From the NCBI GenBank assembly GCA_943324565.2, contig CALPMC020000021.1:1-37673 (forward strand): DNA of 37,673 nucleotides. The letters run 5' to 3'. This DNA comes from Chitinophaga pinensis. GTDB taxonomy: Bacteria > Bacteroidota > Bacteroidia > Flavobacteriales_D > Crocinitomicaceae. The first letter of the stretch is position 1. Each line of letters begins with the position of its first letter. The notes under the pieces are model-generated. The model did no database searches and was not told the DNA's origin. It saw nothing but the letters and a program-made list of their open reading frames with translations. The position numbers and the translations under genes were made by a program. Positions 8,714-16,782 of the stretch are shown here, piece by piece.

Positions 8714-11116
8714 TTATTTTTTCTTATAAATGTTCTTGATTTTAGATAACCATGAATAATTTCCTTTTTCGGAAAAATAGCCATTTGCATAACCGCCGTA
8801 ACCATATCCATAACCATAACCGTATCCATATTTTTTATCAAATGGATCAGTATAATTTAATACAATTACTAAATTTTCAATAACCCCATCTTCAATAAAT
8901 GACCTAGGAATAGATAACATTCTCTTCTGTAAATAACCTACTCTACCAACATATAAAAGCATGTCTGCTTCATTTTTAACAACAGGTAAACAATCTGATA
9001 TTAAACCAATTGGTGAGGTATCCATTATTATATAGTCAAAATTCTCGCGTAAATAAGTCATCAATTCTTTGAATCGTGGTTTTAATAAAAGTTCTGCTGG
9101 GTTTGGAGGAATATCACCAGCATTAATCATATATAATTGATAAGACTCAGAAATAGGCTGAATAATGTCATTTGGAGTTAAAGAATGATCAACAATAAAA
9201 TTAGTAACTCCAGTAACGTAAGTGTTTTTTACATAGTCATTCAATTTTGGCATTCTTAAATCTAAACCCAGAATAACTACTTTAAGACCTGTTTTCGAAA
9301 GTGAGTTTGCTAAATTCATAGAAATGAACGTTTTTCCTTCCCCTGGCAAAGTTGATGAAAGGGCAATTACCTTACAATCTATATTATCTGCTAATGAAAA
9401 ATTTATGTTAGTTCTCAACATTCTAAATGATTCTGAAAGAAAAGTTCTATCAGTATCGTCAATAATACAATCTGCTTTATTACTTTTAGGTATTTGCCCT
9501 AATAAGGTTAAATCCCCTAAATCTTTTGCACTTTTAACTTTGTTATCAAGTAATTCAATAAAATAAATTACACCAATTGGAATAATTAATGCTAATGCAA
9601 AAGCAATTAAATAAAGTAAAGAATTTCTTGGTGCAACCTGAATTCCTTCGGAGTATGGTGGAATTATCACTTTAATATTCGTAACTGATGCAGCTAACTC
9701 AATTTCATTTTCTTCTCTTTTTTGAAGAAGGTATAAATAGAGTGATTCCTTAATTTGTTGTTGACGAATTATTGTTCGATATTCTCTCTCAAATTTCGGC
9801 ATTCCATCCAATTGGTTTTCATACCTTTTGAATTGACGTTCATAAGACTGAACCTTTAATTCACAGGAATTCTTTACATTTTTCAATGAGCGTTCCAAAC
9901 TTGCTTTTATAGATGCTAATTGAGATTCCGATTTAATTACTAATGGATTATTTTCTTTAGTGTTTTGAAGAAGTTTTTTTCTTTCTAAAATTAATTTATT
10001 GTATTGACTAGTTAGGCTATTAATTGTTTCATCCTCAAATCCTAAATTAGAGGGTAACAAATCTTCAAAACCAATTGATTTAGTCATAAAATCATAAAGC
10101 AAGTTCACCAAATTCAATTGAATAGAACTTTCTAATAATTCCCTTTCGGAAGCACCTTTACTATTTAAAAAAGAATTTAAATCTGCTTGATAATCAACAA
10201 TTCCTTTGTTCGACTTATAGTTTTCACCATCAGCTTCTACCACATTTAATTCTTCCAATAAAAACTTAATTCGTTCTTTTATAAAATCACTTGTATTTGA
10301 TTTTACTATATTTTTATCATTCAAGCAATCAAATTGATAACTTTCTATTAATTCACTTAATATTTTATTATTCTTTTGTTGATTTGGTCCTTTAATTGAA
10401 AGTGTAATAACTGAGGATTCTTTGTTTTTCTTTTCAATTAGTAGTTCGTTTCTTAGACGTTCAATTGCCTTTTGATTGGAAGTTATTATTATTTCTAATT
10501 TTCTTCCAATCCAAGTTTCTCTAAAAATTTCACTTTTATTAAAAATAATTTTGCTTCCAAAATCATCAAACACTACTGTATCTTTATAAGCACATATTCT
10601 TCTTTTTCCACTTAGACTAATTAATTCAATTTTATTAAATGAATAAAAATTTATCTCAAAACTCTTAAAATAATTATTTGGAGCATTCTTACTTAATTTC
10701 GTTTTAATTCTAATAGGACTTTCATCAAACAGTTCAAATCGTCTCAGTTTAGATTTATCTCCTATTAAATAGGTAGTTGTATTTAAATCAAGAGAATCTA
10801 CAACAGGAGCTAAGACAGAATGGCTTTTCAAAACTTCAATCTCATTCATTAAATTAGAAGAAGAGGGTACTAACTCTAATTCCTCTAAAACATTGATATT
10901 ACCATTTCCGCCTTTACCATTTTCTTCATTGATTATAATTGATGCAGAATTTAAATAGATTGGAATAGTATATCGAACATACAGATAAACGGAAGAAAGA
11001 GAAATAATTAAAGCTAAAATATAGAAATACCATCTTTTTGTAAATGGTTCAATCAACTCAGTAAAATTAATAGCTTCCTTTCTTGTATTTATCACTTTAA
11101 TCTTTCTTTTTATCAT
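8714..11116 (-). CDS. Wzc-type polysaccharide co-polymerase / bacterial tyrosine kinase (BY-kinase)
   Basis: N-terminal Wzz-like region, C-terminal LPGEGKTFISMNLANSL Walker A, VVILGLDLRMP Walker A', Tyr/Gly-rich C-terminus. Confidence 0.92.
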   Translation of the reverse strand: MIKRKIKVINTRKEAINFTELIEPFTKRWYFYILALIISLSSVYLYVRYTIPIYLNSASIIINEENGKGGNGNINVLEELELVPSSSNLMNEIEVLKSHSVLAPVVDSLDLNTTTYLIGDKSKLRRFELFDESPIRIKTKLSKNAPNNYFKSFEINFYSFNKIELISLSGKRRICAYKDTVVFDDFGSKIIFNKSEIFRETWIGRKLEIIITSNQKAIERLRNELLIEKKNKESSVITLSIKGPNQQKNNKILSELIESYQFDCLNDKNIVKSNTSDFIKERIKFLLEELNVVEADGENYKSNKGIVDYQADLNSFLNSKGASERELLESSIQLNLVNLLYDFMTKSIGFEDLLPSNLGFEDETINSLTSQYNKLILERKKLLQNTKENNPLVIKSESQLASIKASLERSLKNVKNSCELKVQSYERQFKRYENQLDGMPKFEREYRTIIRQQQIKESLYLYLLQKREENEIELAASVTNIKVIIPPYSEGIQVAPRNSLLYLIAFALALIIPIGVIYFIELLDNKVKSAKDLGDLTLLGQIPKSNKADCIIDDTDRTFLSESFRMLRTNINFSLADNIDCKVIALSSTLPGEGKTFISMNLANSLSKTGLKVVILGLDLRMPKLNDYVKNTYVTGVTNFIVDHSLTPNDIIQPISESYQLYMINAGDIPPNPAELLLKPRFKELMTYLRENFDYIIMDTSPIGLISDCLPVVKNEADMLLYVGRVGYLQKRMLSIPRSFIEDGVIENLVIVLNYTDPFDKKYGYGYGYGYGYGGYANGYFSEKGNYSWLSKIKNIYKKK
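8791..8832. repeat. Hexanucleotide microsatellite (about GGTTAT/GGATAT) encoding the GYGYGYGYGYGG tail of Wzc
   Basis: cgtaac catatc cataac cataac cgtatc catatt on + strand. Confidence 0.85.
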
Positions 11117-11898
11117 CTATTCAAAATTATTAATATGGAAAGAACCAAGGAGGTAACGGAAATTATCAATGAACCATTTGATTTTATAAAAGTTGAATTA
11201 GTAATGGCTGCAGCATTTGGTTCAACGTATACAACATCGTTTTGATGTAAATAATAAACTGGTGAATTAAATACTTTTTTAGAAGTCAAATCAACATGAT
11301 ATTCTTTGCGTATTCCATTTTCTTCTCTAACGACCAGTACGTTTCTTCTTAAACCAGAGATTTTCAAATCTCCAGCTAATCCTAATGCTTCTAGTAATGT
11401 TATTCTTTCATTTGGAACTCTAAATGTACCTGGTGAACTTACCTCACCTAAAACTGTAATTTTAAAGTTTAAAATTTGTAATTGAACAACAGGGTTTTTT
11501 AGATAAAATTTAAGCTTTTCTTCAATCAAAAGAATAGCGTCTTCCCTAATTAAATTAACAAGTTTAACCCTTCCAATTACTGGTAAATTTACTTCACCAT
11601 TTCTATCAATAAGATAACCAACCGCAGCATTATTTCCATTGCTATAGCTCGATTGTTGAACGCTATTAGATTGTGCATTAAAAAGTGCTACTGTTTCTAG
11701 ATCTGCATCAGAAACTGTTACAGAAATAAAATCGTCTATTTTTAGTATAGGTGAGAAATTTAAATTCGTCGAAGTGTTTGTTGAATCTTTGCTTTCTTTA
11801 TTAAAATAAACCATTTTCTCTCTTGTTTTACAGGAGTTTAAAACGAAAATAAAAGCAATAAGTAGAATTAAAAAATGTGAAAAATTATTTTTTTTCAT
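11113..11898 (-). CDS. Polysaccharide export outer-membrane lipoprotein (Wza-like, SLBB domain)
   Basis: Lipobox-like LNSCK; SPILKIDDFISVTV...; VTVLGEVSSPGTFRVP; LLEALGLAGDL. Confidence 0.9.
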   Translation of the reverse strand: MKKNNFSHFLILLIAFIFVLNSCKTREKMVYFNKESKDSTNTSTNLNFSPILKIDDFISVTVSDADLETVALFNAQSNSVQQSSYSNGNNAAVGYLIDRNGEVNLPVIGRVKLVNLIREDAILLIEEKLKFYLKNPVVQLQILNFKITVLGEVSSPGTFRVPNERITLLEALGLAGDLKISGLRRNVLVVREENGIRKEYHVDLTSKKVFNSPVYYLHQNDVVYVEPNAAAITNSTFIKSNGSLIISVTSLVLSILIILNR

Positions 11899-12976
11899 TC
11901 GTTTGTAATGTTTTGTTTAGAGATTTTAACTTAAGTCGATTAAAAACAAGAATTAAAATCCCAAATAATAAAAACGTAAATGTAAGGCAAATCCATTGGT
12001 TAGTCAAATAAACTAGTGGGAGAAAAGCACCTATAATAACTAAATTCAAAATTGCTAGAATTAAACTTACCTTAAAATGTGATAATTTATAAAAATCTAA
12101 AATTACATGATGTATATGATTTCTATCTGCATCAAAAGGACTTTTTCCATTGTAAATTCGCATCAAAAAAACACGACTTGTATCTATTAAAGGAACTGAT
12201 AAAATTGCTAAAATTAAAAAAGGCCAATTCTGTAATGGTAGTCTCATTCTTAACAAACTACTCTCCTCTAATGCAAAGAATCGTAAAACAATGAGAGCAA
12301 TTATAAAACCTAAAATTAAAGAACCGGTGTCACCCATAAATATCTTATACTTTTTAGAGAAATTAAATCGAAGAAATGCTATAACAGCACCAAGAGCAAC
12401 AATTGAGATTAGAAATAATGTTTTATCATCAATTATATATGAAATAACAGAAAATGAACTAAAGATAACTATTGATATAAAACCTGCCAAACCATCAATA
12501 CCATCAATCAAATTGAACGAATTGATTATTGAAACGACAAGAAAAATAGTAAAAAATGAACTTGCAAAATAATGAACTCTTTCAAGATTAAAAAGTCCAT
12601 GCAAATCAGTTAAATGGAAAGAATTATCGAATACTAAAAACAATGCAGCAACAATTTGAGCAATCATCTTTGTTGTTGATGAAACAAGAACTAAATCATC
12701 TTTTAAACCAATAATGAATAAAACAGTTAATCCCGGAATAATGCTATTTGTAATCTTCAAATCGTCGTATGGATTAATAAAACGAAATGATAGCATTAAA
12801 CAGACATAAAAAGCAACTCCCCCTATATTTGGAATAGCATCTTGGTGAGAAGTTCTTTCATTTGGTAAACTGTGAAAGCTTCTAACTTTTGCAATTGTTC
12901 TTATTTTTGGTAACATAATATAAGCAACCGAAAAAGAGACGAAGAAAAAAAACAAAGAGACTAAAATAATAGACAT
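11885..12976 (-). CDS. Polytopic PNPT: MraY/WecA-like undecaprenyl-phosphate sugar-1-phosphate transferase
   Basis: DDLVLVSSTTKMIAQI, NSFNLIDGIDGLAG, FMGDTGSLILGF, NHIHHVILDF motifs. Confidence 0.92.
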   Translation of the reverse strand: MSIILVSLFFFFVSFSVAYIMLPKIRTIAKVRSFHSLPNERTSHQDAIPNIGGVAFYVCLMLSFRFINPYDDLKITNSIIPGLTVLFIIGLKDDLVLVSSTTKMIAQIVAALFLVFDNSFHLTDLHGLFNLERVHYFASSFFTIFLVVSIINSFNLIDGIDGLAGFISIVIFSSFSVISYIIDDKTLFLISIVALGAVIAFLRFNFSKKYKIFMGDTGSLILGFIIALIVLRFFALEESSLLRMRLPLQNWPFLILAILSVPLIDTSRVFLMRIYNGKSPFDADRNHIHHVILDFYKLSHFKVSLILAILNLVIIGAFLPLVYLTNQWICLTFTFLLFGILILVFNRLKLKSLNKTLQTNEKK

Positions 12977-13023
12977 ATATAAATATAACTTTTTTAATAC
13001 GACATATAAATAAAAATGTTACT

Positions 13024-13695
13024 TCAAAATGTTCTTGTAGGCAATCCATTAAACCAATTGTATACAATATTGCTTTTTGGCTTTAAAATTACGCAAGCTG
13101 TAACTATTATTATTTTAAAATCAACAGAAAAACCTCTATTCTCTTGATACCATTTTTCTAATTTACCTTTAAATGGATAAATTGTGTTTTTGTAAAAATC
13201 CCAAGTATCCCCCCCCTTATCTTTTACTGCTGAAATTAACTCCTCCTCATCTCTAAAAACAATGGAACCAATTCCAGTTAGTCCTGGTTGCGCATTATAA
13301 ATCACTTTTTGTACATCATCTGGATAGGCATCAAAACTAATTGGCATTACGGGTCTTGGGCCAACAAAACTCATATCTCCTAACCAAATATTCATCAATT
13401 GAGGTAATTCGTTTATTTTACTTTTTCTTAAAAATCCTCCCATTGGTGTGATACGTGGATCGCGTTTTGTAGTTATAATTCCACCAGCCATATTTGGGCT
13501 ATCTTTAAGCATCGTGGCAAATTTCAAGATACTAAAACGTTTGTTTTTATATCCAACACGTTCTTGTTTATAGAAAATATAACCTTCTCCAGTCAGTTTT
13601 AATCCAATAATGATAGGAATCAAAAGTGGGGATAAAATCAACAAACAAATGGAAGACAATAAAATATCACAAAATCTTTTAAAAATTAGATACAT
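13024..13695 (-). CDS. Monotopic initiating sugar-phosphate transferase (WcaJ/PglC family)
   Basis: KRFCDILLSSICLLILSPLL, YKQERVGYKNKRF, LRKSKINELPQLMNIWLGDMSFVGPRPV, QPGLTG motifs. Confidence 0.93.
   Translation of the reverse strand: MYLIFKRFCDILLSSICLLILSPLLIPIIIGLKLTGEGYIFYKQERVGYKNKRFSILKFATMLKDSPNMAGGIITTKRDPRITPMGGFLRKSKINELPQLMNIWLGDMSFVGPRPVMPISFDAYPDDVQKVIYNAQPGLTGIGSIVFRDEEELISAVKDKGGDTWDFYKNTIYPFKGKLEKWYQENRGFSVDFKIIIVTACVILKPKSNIVYNWFNGLPTRTF
13209..13216. repeat. Homopolymer (C)8 = (G)8 on the coding strand inside the sugar transferase gene
   Basis: ...AAG GGG GGG GAT... (DKGGD); longest G/C homopolymer I saw in the window. Confidence 0.95.
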
Positions 13696-13716
13696 ATTTT
13701 TTTTGTTAATTAATGT

Positions 13717-13820
13717 TAATGCGCGAAATCGCTAATGGGTTGGTAGGAGAAACCGCTGATGCGTAGTGTTGCTAATTCGCTGATTTGCAAAATCTCTGAT
13801 GCGTAGGATTGCTGATACGA
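13717..13820. repeat. Degenerate octamer array I (13 x 8 bp), including a 40-bp (5 x 8) direct repeat
   Basis: + strand units: TAATGCGC GAAATCGC TAATGGGT TGGTAGGA GAAACCGC TGATGCGT AGTGTTGC TAATTCGC TGATTTGC AAAATCTC TGATGCGT AGGATTGC TGATACGA. Confidence 0.8.
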
Positions 13821-13834
13821 TTTTTTAAAGTTAC

Positions 13835-14191
13835 TCATCTTTCAAATTTACTATACAAACTGTTCAACTGATTTGTTATCCTTTCCAACTTTTCTCTTAA
13901 TTGATTGTAATCACTTTCTCTAATTAGTTCTAGATCATTCGCTAGAACAAGGAAATTGACTACTTCAATTGCTGAACCAAAAGAAATACTAATAAATCGA
14001 GCTTTATCTTTTTCAGTTTTCCTAGACATTCCTTCAGCAATATTAGCTGAAATACTTAAGGATGCTCTTCTTATTTGTGAAGTCAAACCAAATCTTTCAT
14101 CATCAGGAAAACTTTTTGTAACAGAATATATTTCTTTAACAAATCCTCTTGAATTTTGCCAGACTTCTAATTTCTCAAAGTAGAATTGCAT
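13835..14191 (-). CDS. Four-helix-bundle protein (S23/IVP-like family, structurally related to Avd)
   Basis: 118 aa; FEKLEVWQNSRGFVKEIYSVTKSFPDDERFGLTSQIRRASLSISANIAEGMSRKTEKDKARFISISFGSAIE is characteristic of the family. Confidence 0.92.
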   Translation of the reverse strand: MQFYFEKLEVWQNSRGFVKEIYSVTKSFPDDERFGLTSQIRRASLSISANIAEGMSRKTEKDKARFISISFGSAIEVVNFLVLANDLELIRESDYNQLREKLERITNQLNSLYSKFER

Positions 14192-14222
14192 TAGTTTTGA
14201 GTTTTATTATTAATTTTTTAGG

Positions 14223-14286
14223 TTGAATCGCATATTGCAGATGTTCTGAATTGCAAATTCGCGATTCTGCAAATATGCTAATCTAT
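14223..14286. repeat. Degenerate octamer array II (8 x 8 bp)
   Basis: + strand units: TTGAATCG CATATTGC AGATGTTC TGAATTGC AAATTCGC GATTCTGC AAATATGC TAATCTAT; GC recurs every 8 bp. Confidence 0.75.
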
Positions 14287-14287
14287 A

Positions 14288-15499
14288 TTACATTTTTTGG
14301 TCTAAGGTTTTTCCAGTTTCTATATGTTGAAAATCTGGTATATACTTTTGTAATAATTCAACAATGGAAGATTTATCATAATTTCCAGAATCCATTAGTG
14401 ATTTTAGGTCTGTTATAGTGGCTTCAATTTCATTTTTAGATAATTTTCTTGCATTCTTAATCACACCTAAGCTTGAAAATATTTCTTGATCAACAAAATC
14501 TGTTTCTGTATAAAATTCCTCATAAAGTTTTTCTCCTGATGTGTCAGACTCGAAGAAATAAACTGGATATGGATCAGTTGTTTTTAAATTTCGTGATTTC
14601 TCAATTGCCTCTTTATCAGAATTACAAAGTACAATTTTACGATTTGATTGATTGAAAAAATCTTCTGTTATTTGCTTAAAATAGGTCATTTCTTCATCAT
14701 CTAATTTTGGAAAAAAGATTTCACCCGAATTCCCAAGCATACATGCTAACATACAAATTTGACCACTTTCTTCTGGAGAAACAAAAAATCGCTTAACATC
14801 CGACGGACAAGAAATTGGTTGATTTTTATATAAACGTTCTATATAACCAGCTAGTAGAGAACCATTTGAAAAAGCAACATTCGCAAAACGAGCTGTAGTA
14901 ATTTGAAGTTCAGAGCTGTAAGCCATAATAACCTCTTCCATTAATTTTTTACTTGCCCCCATAACATTAACTGGGTTTGCAGCTTTATCTGTTGAAACAC
15001 AGAAGAAATGTTCTGGTTTGTGATCTACTAATAAATCTAAAAACTCTTTCGCTTTAAACACATTATTTTCAATCATGGCTTCAATCGAATATTTATCTTT
15101 TTCACTGCGAACATGTTTATGTGCAGCAAAATTGGCAACAATATGAAATGGACCTTCTTCTACAAACATTTTTCTAAAAACAGGATCTCCAAAACTCATT
15201 GGATACGTTTTGTAATCATCTGGGACAAATTGATTGTCTGAGCTTCGTAAATCTCTTGTCAATTCAGTTAAACCATTTTCATTCGTGTCAACCACAAATA
15301 ACTTAGTTGGTTTGAATTTCAAAATTGCTTTAATATACGATGAGCCAATTGTCCCTGCTCCACCTATTACTAAAACAGATTTACCTTTGATTTTATGAGA
15401 TAAAATAGCTGAATTTTGTTGAATGTCCTGTTCAAAAAAACTTGATTCTCTTTTTGTAATAAATTTCCCAATGAAACTTGGAATGTCGATTAAATTCAT
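14288..15499 (-). CDS. Nucleotide-sugar 4,6-dehydratase, short CapD/FlaA1/PglF-like SDR
   Basis: VLVIGGAGTIGSSYIKAI Rossmann motif; ANPVNVMGASKKLMEE (MxxxK active-site motif typical of FlaA1/PglF). Confidence 0.85.
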   Translation of the reverse strand: MNLIDIPSFIGKFITKRESSFFEQDIQQNSAILSHKIKGKSVLVIGGAGTIGSSYIKAILKFKPTKLFVVDTNENGLTELTRDLRSSDNQFVPDDYKTYPMSFGDPVFRKMFVEEGPFHIVANFAAHKHVRSEKDKYSIEAMIENNVFKAKEFLDLLVDHKPEHFFCVSTDKAANPVNVMGASKKLMEEVIMAYSSELQITTARFANVAFSNGSLLAGYIERLYKNQPISCPSDVKRFFVSPEESGQICMLACMLGNSGEIFFPKLDDEEMTYFKQITEDFFNQSNRKIVLCNSDKEAIEKSRNLKTTDPYPVYFFESDTSGEKLYEEFYTETDFVDQEIFSSLGVIKNARKLSKNEIEATITDLKSLMDSGNYDKSSIVELLQKYIPDFQHIETGKTLDQKM

Positions 15500-15532
15500 T
15501 TTTTAGTTTTCTTTAGATAGTAATTTATTTGT

Positions 15533-15572
15533 GATTACGCAGATTCTCGAATTTGCAGATTTGCGAATTCGC
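15533..15572. repeat. Degenerate octamer array III (5 x 8 bp)
   Basis: - strand units: GCGAATTC GCAAATCT GCAAATTC GAGAATCT GCGTAATC, directly downstream of the aminotransferase stop. Confidence 0.82.
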
Positions 15573-15573
15573 T

Positions 15574-16722
15574 TCACTTTTTATAAAATTCTTTTACTTT
15601 TTTGACAACTTCGTTCATTTGTGCTTGGGTTATTCCAGCCGAACTTGGAATGCTTATACAAGTTTCGTAAATACTATCTGAATTATCGTTTACAGAAACA
15701 TAAATTTCATCTTTGAACATTTCTAATTGATTCATTGGCATCCAAAAAGGACGTGATTGAACTCCATTTGCATTAAGAAATTCTAATAATCCTCGCATTT
15801 GTTTAGTTTTAAAAGTAAACAACCAACTATTCGCAGAAACATCTGCTGAAACTTCTTGAAAAATTATATCTCCTACCCCATTTAATTCGGATCGGTAAAA
15901 GGAATCCATTTCTTGTTTACTTATCAATAAATCAGGAAATTGTTCCATTTGTGCTACACCTATTGCTGCTAATATGTTTACTAATCGATAGTTGTAACCA
16001 ATTTCATCGTGAATATATTCCATTTGACTAGCCTTTGCTTGAGTCGTTAAATGTTTGGCTTTTTTAGCAAGTTCCTCATCATCAGTTACAATAACTCCAC
16101 CACCACCAGTTGAAATGATTTTATTTCCATTGAAACTAAAAACGCCAAATTTACCAAAAGTTCCAGCATGTTTTCCTTTGAAATAAGAGCCTAACGCTTC
16201 TGTACTATCTTCAATAATATCTAAATAATATTTTTCAGCAATTGAAACAAGTCGATCGATGTTGCCCATATTTCCTAAAACATGAACTGGCATAATTGCC
16301 TTGATTCTTTTTAGGGTAATTAAATGGTGAGTAAAAATACCTTCTTCAGATTCTTTTGTAAATGTATTTTCAGAAAGGTATTTTTCTAATAAATCCAAAT
16401 CCATTTGCCAATCAGATGCGTTAACATCAATTAAAATAGGAGTTGCACCTGTGTATTTTATTGCATTAAGCGTAGCTATGAAAGTTATATTTGGTGCAAT
16501 TACATGGTCTTCAGAAGTAACACCTGAAAGAATTTGCGAGATGTGTAAGCCAACTGTTCCATTCATGCAAGCAACACCATATTTTGCTCCTACATAATCA
16601 GCAACCATCTGTTCAAACTGATTTACATAAGCGCCTGCTGAAGAAATCCATCCTGTATCTAAACAATCTTTAACGTATTTCCATTCGTTGCCGTTAAGGT
16701 GAGGTATTGAAAGTGGAATCAT
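15574..16722 (-). CDS. DegT/DnrJ/EryC1/StrS PLP-dependent sugar aminotransferase
   Basis: IPLSIPHLNGNEWKYVKDCLDTGWISSAGAYVNQFE; SFNGNKIISTGGGGVIVT PLP-lysine motif. Confidence 0.93.
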   Translation of the reverse strand: MIPLSIPHLNGNEWKYVKDCLDTGWISSAGAYVNQFEQMVADYVGAKYGVACMNGTVGLHISQILSGVTSEDHVIAPNITFIATLNAIKYTGATPILIDVNASDWQMDLDLLEKYLSENTFTKESEEGIFTHHLITLKRIKAIMPVHVLGNMGNIDRLVSIAEKYYLDIIEDSTEALGSYFKGKHAGTFGKFGVFSFNGNKIISTGGGGVIVTDDEELAKKAKHLTTQAKASQMEYIHDEIGYNYRLVNILAAIGVAQMEQFPDLLISKQEMDSFYRSELNGVGDIIFQEVSADVSANSWLFTFKTKQMRGLLEFLNANGVQSRPFWMPMNQLEMFKDEIYVSVNDNSDSIYETCISIPSSAGITQAQMNEVVKKVKEFYKK

Positions 16723-16782
16723 TTTAGTTTAATTAGCATTTAAAACAAAGTAAGTGATTTTTTTGATTTTTGAGAGCTATTG

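Noticed and set aside
9324-9566. 80-aa + strand ORF
   Set aside because: Antisense to the Wzc kinase domain.
12079-12572. 71-aa and 93-aa + strand ORFs
   Set aside because: Antisense to the MraY/WecA-like gene.
12882-13067. 61-aa - strand ORF bridging two genes
   Set aside because: Overlaps the supported MraY/WecA-like and sugar transferase genes out of frame; composition not protein-like.
13715-15575. CRISPR array or diversity-generating retroelement
   Set aside because: Octamer units have no spacers, no Cas genes are present, and although the four-helix-bundle protein resembles Avd there is no reverse transcriptase or TR/VR pair visible.
16723-16782. Octamer-like GCTAATTA at the aminotransferase/GT4 junction
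   Set aside because: Single unit, no 8-bp periodicity.
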